Part shown: piece after piece, positions 49,201 to 58,200 of the stretch
How positions within the stretch are numbered: position 1 is the first letter of the stretch
Layout of the letters: each line of letters opens with the position of its first letter
Assembly (NCBI RefSeq): GCF_037975245.1
Contig: NC_092567.1
Location: 15,300,876 to 15,364,875 of the forward strand
Length of the DNA: 64,000 nt
Origin: Apostichopus japonicus
Taxonomy: Eukaryota > Echinodermata > Holothuroidea > Aspidochirotida > Stichopodidae
Reading direction: 5' to 3'
The notes under the pieces: model-generated
Told to the model about the DNA's origin: nothing
The model's input: the letters and a program-made list of their open reading frames with translations, nothing else
The model's database searches: none
Position numbers and translations under genes: made by a program

Positions 49201-52200
49201 ATTTATAAATAACATAAAATTCAACAAAAATGGACCAGTATCAAGCCAAAGCTTGTAGATTTAGTTTCATCTACTCTAGAATCAATAAATTTTAAATAAC
49301 ATATACAGTACTCCTCTAAACATTAAATTCAAGAAAACAAGGAACAGAATCAAGCAACAGGTTTGTAGATTTTGTTGAAAATTCTGGTTTTGTCATTTAT
49401 TATATTGAGCAGTGCCACACTATCTTTTCTGAAAATTTCAAAATCCTATTTTAATGTAGATGTAGAATGAATTATCATGAATAGAGACAATTAAAACATC
49501 AGACCTTAAAATCTGTCAAGATAAAGAAAGAAACAAATTAAAATGGATCTGAAATGTAAAATGAATTATGAATAATAGAGAGAATTTGGAAGATCTAAAA
49601 AATCTGTTATGGGAAAAAATAGTAAATTAATTTGTAAATATTGTATGATGGGAAAATGATGGGAAAATGATGGAATTAAAGATGTCGTCTGAAATCAGAA
49701 AACAAAGTCATTAGTAATCTTCTCTCTATAAAAGGAATTATAATCTGTGTTCTGCAGTTTGTTTGGAATTGAACTGATGAGAAAAAGATAGAATGAAGAT
49801 GGGGAGAATATCTAGTTAAATGTTGCTATAAGAACTTTGTTACAATGTGCACCTGATGTGGACCAGTCATAAGATAAAAAATTTCAGAACTGTAAGAGAT
49901 GACGTCGGTGAATGGAACCATGCAAATGATATTTAAACCGCTGGACATCTGGTTATAAAGAGGAGCAATGATCAAATCAGCACAAGTCATCTTGTTGGGG
50001 GGGAGGGGGTGGGGGAGGATGGAAGCAGAGGACCTGTATAATTTGTGTGCGAGCCTAAGCCTAACGTGAGTTTTACTTTAAGAGTCCCACCGTTCAAAGG
50101 TAAAAAGACACCAGTGATTGGATTGGAAGTCAGTTCACATCTGAAGTTTTTCAACCACATATTAATATTACAAAAAATATGTATCTTTTGTATGTACCTT
50201 TGTTGCGGCAACTGGTTTTGTGTCAGTGGACTATTTTAATTCTGGTCAGTCATATTAAGTTTGTACTAGTACTGCAAACTACATCAAGTTTATTCACACA
50301 ACTGACTTCATGATTGCTGAGCTATCCAACCTTGGAACATGGAAGTATCACCCTAATACTTACATGCTGGGTGCACGGAAGTATTACCCCAATACTTAAT
50401 GCTTGGTGCATGTAAGTATTACCCTAATACTTACATGCTTGGTGCATGGGAGTATTACCCTAATACTTCTATGCACCAAGCATGTATTTCCCTAATACTT
50501 ACATGCTTGGTGCATGGAAGTGTTACCCTAATACTAACATGCTTGGTGCATGGAAGTATTACCCTAATAGTAACATGCACCAAGCATATAATACTAACAT
50601 GCATCAAGCATATAATACTAACATGCACCAAGCATATAAGTATTACCCTAATACTTACATGCTTGGTGCATATAAGTATTACCCTAATGCTTACTTGCTT
50701 GGTGCATGGAAGTATTACCCTGATACTTACATGCACCAAGCATGGAAGTATTACCCTAATACAGGCATGGTTGCTTGGTACAGGGAAAAAACAGCCATAC
50801 TTTTTTTTAAGTCAGAGTACTGTAACTTGCAAACTGTGTGACCAGGAATCAAACCGTGGTTCCATAAACCATCGTTATATTCGAACCATTTGATGTGAGG
50901 ATTTTATAAATACCATACTGAGCTGTTAAACAGCGTGCTCAACTGGTTTTGCATGCTGGAATTGTTGCGTCGCACCCAGCTTTATCATGCAGTTGGTTGT
51001 ACTGTACATCACTGTCTAAAAACCCATTCATGAGCAACGTTGCATGAACATTTCTATAATATTTCTTGAGACCCCCACGAACAGTCTCCGGTGAACAAAA
51101 AAACCCACTTCGAACAAGTCCTGGTATTATGGTGATACAACAAATGAAGAAAAAACATTGTGACTGGTACAGCACCACCTCTCAAAAGAAAAGAAAAGAT
51201 TATTTTTTCTTTAGAAAAGTGAAGATTTTTTTGTTGTTGGTTTTTTTTTATCATATATATGTAAAGATACAAAACTACTAAATGTGCTCACTAACATGGA
51301 ATCATTAGGGTCATATCCTTGTGTTGATCCTGTGGGCAGCGCAGGTAACTTTACGGTAGCCCTGTAACGTGCCTCCCTTGGCGGAAGGGAACATACAAAG
51401 TTCCTGTTGGATAAACCACCACTGTGAGGGAGGAAAAGAGAATAAAGGCCATGAGAGAAAAATGGAAAGAGCTCGTTCGAATAAAACATGTTAGTTATCA
51501 TCGTCAGGTTAACCTAGCCGCATGAACAGTGATCAGGATATGGTAGAATGGTTTGCAAATATTATGGTCCCCAGAGAATTGTGAAGTGGAAAAACTCTGA
51601 TAAATTGGTACTGTAGGTGTGTAGCCTCTATATGATGAAAAATATACCTAAATCCTGCCTTAGATTATGAGCCCATTAGCTCATTGGGGGATGGGATGGG
51701 GGTTGGGATGGGGGAAAGGGATTAGATGACCAAAAAGATATAGAATAGGAGCAAGATACAAGGTAAAGAGTGTAACAGAGGGAAAGGGTGATATGGAAAA
51801 GAGAAGGGGGAGGGGGGGGTCAGAAGATGACAGTAGGAAAATGGGACAACATAAAAAGTTACTGGAACAGATGTATCAGGCAAACTGGGACTAAATGATA
51901 GACGAGGAATATAAAACACAGACATACTTTTGTAACATGTTTCTTTGACTTTCTCACATCAGTAAAAGGATACACTGGTCCAAGTGGTTACCATCTCCTG
52001 ACCCATGACCTACCCCTTGACTGACCACAATCTATTTAAAGTCAAACAGTAATGTTAATTAACCCCAGATTTGGACATTCATTTCCTGATGGTTTTTTAA
52101 CATCCTAATTTTTTTATTACCAAATGAAGAAGAGAATTGAATTAAAGTCAGAAGATTCAATTTCATCTGTTTGGATTTCTTCAGAGTTGATAGAGTGTTA

Positions 52201-55200
52201 TTAAAATTGAGCATTCGTGACCATTATCAGACTTTCTAGCTTATTTGGGGGCAGGGGGGAGGGGGATTCTGATGGCCTTCAAGCCGCCGGGGTAACTCAA
52301 AATGTGTCTTGCTGAATCTCTTGGAATGCTGCGAACGTTGAAACTATTGCATTCTCAAAAAACAAAAAAACAAAAACAAAACAGTTATTTCAAATTGAAA
52401 TAAGTAATGCTGTAAGTTTAGGCCTTGTTTTGAAATATCCATCTTTTCATTTCTTTCCTGTTTGAATTGAGATATGTACAGTTTCTACACTAATACTTGT
52501 CTCTTCTGTTGCCACAGGGGCCATGGTCAGCCTTGAACGAGATTCATTTGACCATTTGCAAATCTCAAATTCAGGTCTTGTTAAGTCTGCTAAATGCTGT
52601 TGGAATTTTTGCTGTATGTAGAAAAAAAAAGCGCTGGCATTTTTCTCCCAGTTTATGTTGTATGTAGACTCATGTTGCTTTAATTTGTATTAATTCAAGG
52701 GAAATCCCAGAGGGAACTTGATTATACCTTAGCAAGTAGATGTACTGTAAACACACTGGCATATTTGAGCAAGAAGCCTCAATTGTATAATTTCTAGGCC
52801 TGCAGTGTCTGCGTCTATGGAAGAGTTTGTCGTCGAGTGTTTGAAACATTATACAACCCTGTTCTCGTTTGTCTGATGGCACTAAGCAGAACACATTGCT
52901 GTCAAAATATCACTTTACAGTAGTCTGTAACATTTTAAATCACCACATATAGATTCAAAGACATATCCTTCTATCACTTCACATTATGTGAAAATCCGGA
53001 CCAATGCCTCTGTTTTAGAGATCGGCCCTCCCCCTAATTTTCGTTTCGAAATGGATCTAGCAGAGAAAATAAAACAAATCTCGATAGAAAATATGATTAT
53101 TGTACCATTTTCCAACATAAATGACATCCTGAAGAGCATTAAAGGTCAACTGCTTTGGCTCTTGTCTTGCTGTAACTGCTATTTATATGGCTAAAGTAGT
53201 CTACAATAGTACTTTATTTAGTATGACGGTGGAGAGAATAACATGAAGAGGATAATAGAAAGAAAAAAAAATACTAATAAACAGTTTTAAAATGTTTCTC
53301 ACTATTGGTAAAATTGGTAGCCTGCCAAAACTTGCTAAAAGTTGTTAAAATTAATTTCCTGGTATATATTGCAGTAATATGACTCTCCAAATAGTCTCAA
53401 GCAGTGCTGAGAAACATTGAATTATAGACACTAATTGCATTAGTGAAGACAATTCATTTGAGAGACTTGGTAGTACACTACAGTACCTGTTGAAGTATTA
53501 GTGACCATTATTCGACTTCTAGCATATTTAGGGCCAATGATGACAACCATTTAACTACCGAGAACAAGGATCGCACACAAAGGGGTGATTTTACAGTAGC
53601 TGTTTGATAGATTTAAGGTTTAACGTAAAAATTGAAATTATGATAATCTCCGACAACAATGTACGTCAGTTCATTCATTAGCTTGACTGGATTATTTAAA
53701 GAAAAGATTAAACATTAGAAGAGTATAACATGAATAGTTTTGGAATTTAAAAAGTTGCATAATTTAATGTGTGATTAATACCAAAATGAACCAGAGAAAG
53801 TCAATATTTTATATTAAAATATCAAAAGTAACACTGTGAAAAACAAGATTTATAGGGTGAGAGGGGGAGGGGATTGACCAATTTTAATGTGAAAGGTTAA
53901 TAACTATACCAATGCAAAACTACATAAAGTATCAACTAACAATTTCCAATTTAGTTTATTAGTCATTACAACACTTGCAACTTACAATTTTGTTCAGACC
54001 TTTGACCTTTGTGGACTTAAGACGACCTTTGACCTCCACTAATTTCAACAGGGTTCTTGAACTGATACAGCAGGATCTGCATACTGTAGGTGGTATTAAA
54101 GCAGTGTTTTGCGTTTGGTTGCCGTTTTCTACTTTTTGACATGTCCATCAAGTTTTTTTTACATATATATCAATCACAAAACAGCAAACTAAGATATTAG
54201 CCAAGTTTTTCCCTGCCAAAAACGATAATTGGCGAGTAATTAAGGATATTTGCAGATAATGAGAAATGTGTCCACGACAAATTCCACATTTAAAATTTAT
54301 CGCATACAGTTCCCCCAAACCCACTAGTTTGAATTCAACCAGTCAGAGATGCAGGTTTAGTTATGAGCCGTTGCTAAAAATAGATTCAAGACTTTGCGTT
54401 GGTACAACCAGGGAGTTGTTATGGAACTCCCTGGTACAACTGCCATATAGACTGTACACAAATCAAGCTTGGTGTTGGATTATGTATTGGTCAATGACGT
54501 TCATAGTGTTTAAATATTCATATTATGGGCGAGGTTTATTGGAATCCCAACAGAAAATATGTTGGAGAAAAACAAAGTTGAAAGCTGCAAATTTTTTGAC
54601 TTTTATGCCACCATTTGAAGTAAGATTTCAATAGATAAGCTAGTTATGTATGTCGTCATGGCATAGTGAAGTCAATGAGGTTGAGAAAAATCATAGAAAA
54701 GGATGCAAAATGCTGCTTTAAAGGTTAAAGGTTTAATTTCTGGTGGGACACAATGTTAAACATATATACTCTTTATCTTGCCCCTGGGTCTAGATAGAGT
54801 TGATAGGGTGTAACCTAGTTTGATTGGCTAACCTTCAACTGCTGCCGATAGTTGCATCACCATTATAATCTTCTTGCTGATTTATCCTTGAGACCTGATA
54901 CCATTTAGAATGTTTGTTTGGCTGGAATGGCTGCCAAAATTCTCTTTGTTTGTTTATGTTTCTTTATAAAAAATAACAAAATTATGGATTTTTTTCCCCC
55001 TCCTCTGTGGATGAAGGTTTAATACATTTAAATAGATAAACAAAGATATTTTCACCTGAAGTGTATGGCAAGCCACATGTGCAATAATTCGATAAACTGA
55101 GTTTATCGCTGTTATACTCTGTTTTTCGATCGATAAACTCCGTTCATCGACTGGATAACAGTGTTTTTTGCGATAAACTCAGTTCATCGACCAAAAAGCA

Positions 55201-58200
55201 GAGTTAACGACGATAAACTTGGTAAATCAAATTATTGCACATGTGGCATGCAATATCCAATTCGATAAACTGGGTTTATCAAGCGATAAACCAAGTTTAT
55301 CTATAAACTAAGTTTATCGATCGAAAAACAGAGTTAACAGCGATAAACCCGGTTAATGGAATTATTGCACATGTGGCGTGCCATATCCAATTCGATAAAC
55401 TTGGTTTATCGAGCGATAAACTCGGTTTATCGAGCGATAAACCGAGTTTATTGATAAACTGCGTTTATCCATCGATAAACAGAGTTAACGGCGATAAACT
55501 TGGTTTATCGAATTATGCACATGTGGCGTGCCATATCCAATTCAATAAACTTGGTTTATGGAGCGATAAACTCAGTTTATCGATCGAAAAACAGAGTTAA
55601 CGGCGATAAACTCGGTTTATCGGATTATTGCACATATGGCTTGCCATAGAAGTGGACATCATCCATTCTGCGGTTGCCAGATGCTTGCATTTGACAAATG
55701 ATCACAAACTTTGATATAAAATGCTATGAGGATTTGGTTTTCACCTAGAGAGTCAGAAATATTTTCTGCAAAGTTTGCAATCAACTTCAGACACCAGACT
55801 ATCCTTGTAAGTTCATCTGAGCTTTACTTTGGCAGTGATTGCACGTAATTTACCAGGATTTTATATTGTCAGAAATATTCAATATATCTGGTTAAACACT
55901 AAAATCGCTTTTTACATCAATATTCGGATTTGAAGATAAAAATGACAAAATCTTCAAGTTACTGATGGCAGGTTCCCATTTTACCGTTTCAGCACAAACT
56001 CCATCGTAAACAGGCTACGTTCCTCTGGCCTACTTGTCAGGTGTCATACTCCTATTAGAGACTATAACAATCAAGAAAAGAGCCAAAAAAGCAGAAGGAG
56101 AACATCTTTTTTGATATGTTATCAATCAAAATCTGTTTTTTTGTGGCTTGCATGTTGATGAGCATGAATGAAAGTACATGTGGTGCAAAAACTGGGTCAA
56201 TTGAGGCAATGTTAGACCCCTTTAGGCCTCCCAGGAGCAGCGTATGAAAATTGTTCACTACTGAGTGAAGAGGTTAGTTTACAAGTGACAACAAGTTCAG
56301 GCTCTCACAGCAAAAAATCTACATGGTCATGATACAGTATTACAAATTGATGGTGCCATGAAAGGGCCAACTTGTCAGCTATCCTGTGATGGGTAGCATT
56401 TAGCTCTGGAGTGGGCAACCTAAGGCCCGCGGGCCACATGCGGCCCGCCAGTGATTTTTTGCGGCCTGTGAGAAATCTCAGGAAGAAACAAAAAACAATC
56501 CATTTTACATCATCACAAAAAACAAGCTAGCTGCTTAGAATTTATCAGCACTAAAGATGCTGTCAGGTAGGCCTATTATCCCCATTAATTATCAACTGTA
56601 CTCAATTGACATTATGTCATCATCAAAAAAAAAAAAGTCATAGAATAACACAACAGAGTGAACGATTCACTGGTTTTCTTAGATACATTATGTAATGTTT
56701 TGTAATATTTTAATTAATAAATAAGACTTATATAGCGCCAAATCAGTAAACAAAAGTCACTGCTCAAGGCGCTTTACAAAGAAAGCAAATTTATTTACGA
56801 AAGAACAAGTGCAAATACACTGTTTATTTGTCTTTTGTCACCTGCCTCTATCTATTGGCAAACTGCCAACTACGTAACACATTCATCTTTGTAAACCAAT
56901 GAAATGGCTTTGCTGTTAAAAGACAAAAGAGAAAAAAAAACTTGTGGATTAAACAGTTCCCTACCATATGTACAGTTATAGTATGAATTCGCCAGAGGAA
57001 TGTGTTTTACAACTTGGCAGCGAGCCAATCACAACTTGGCGACAGGCTAGCCAACAGCAGACAAAGGTTTTGGTTAAACTATCGATATGTTAGTCATTCT
57101 TCACAACATACACCCTAAGGCAAATAATAATGAAATAATAATATAATGAAAATAATAATAATGATAATAATAATGGCATTACTAGAGCGCTCACTTCTAT
57201 AGAAACTAAGTAGTAAGTATGCAGTTGCTCTTCACCACACCCTAAAACAGTACAATCCCCCTGGAAACAGATGTGTTTGAAGGTTGCTCCTAAAACTCGT
57301 GAAGGAACAACACATCTGAATTTCAGTGGGTTCTGTACGCTGTTCCACTCCCTTGGACCTGCCGCAGAAAAAGCCCGATCACCAAAGGTCTTCGCCCTAT
57401 TTCTCAGAACAATGTAATTAGTTCCAGACCTAAGAGAATACCCACTCGGTCCATTTTGAAACATATAAATAAAGAGTCCAGTCGTTTCGATCCTAGCAGG
57501 ATCTTCTTCAGAGGCTGAATAACAAGTAACAGAAACTACAAGGGACAAAGTACAAATTAAACAGAGATGCATCTTTCACAGAGATGCTACTGTATGTATG
57601 CTACTGTATGAATATGCAACGACTAGTACAGTGTTCGTACTGTATGATATGATATACGAAATCACAGTATACTGTCATATTCAACAAACAATGGAAGATA
57701 TGCTACTATAAACTGTCCTCCTCAGCCCTCGCATAAATTATGATAATTCATTCAAATTAATGATCATATTCTACATGATGGAAATGAGATGTTAATTACA
57801 AATACTGTAAGTTTATCAGTTTGTCAGTGTGACAACATTCTACTGTATCAGTCTGTATGTGTAATGTTCTTGCAGTAATACTATGTGCTGTACAGTAGTA
57901 CAGTACAGTATGTACCTTCATCAAAGTCAAGCCAGACTGTCCTCACTGATCGATAGTAAAGTGTAACACTGCATGCAACTCCCCAAAATGAAGAACATAC
58001 TTTATATGCCGCTGTGAATTTCAAAGTCATTTTCACAAACTATTGCACTGGTCTACATACAGTACAGGGTGCATGTAAGTAAATATCCATTTCTATCATA
58101 TATATATAAACATTAAGTTAGAATTTTTTTTTTTTTGGGGGGGGGGGAACATATGCTAATCTTTTTTAAGAAATACTATTTAGAATGCATCTAGATCTAT

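Noticed and set aside
54266-54634. 122-codon open frame
   Set aside because: It runs through a hairpin-bearing repeat-like sequence with no recognisable domain.
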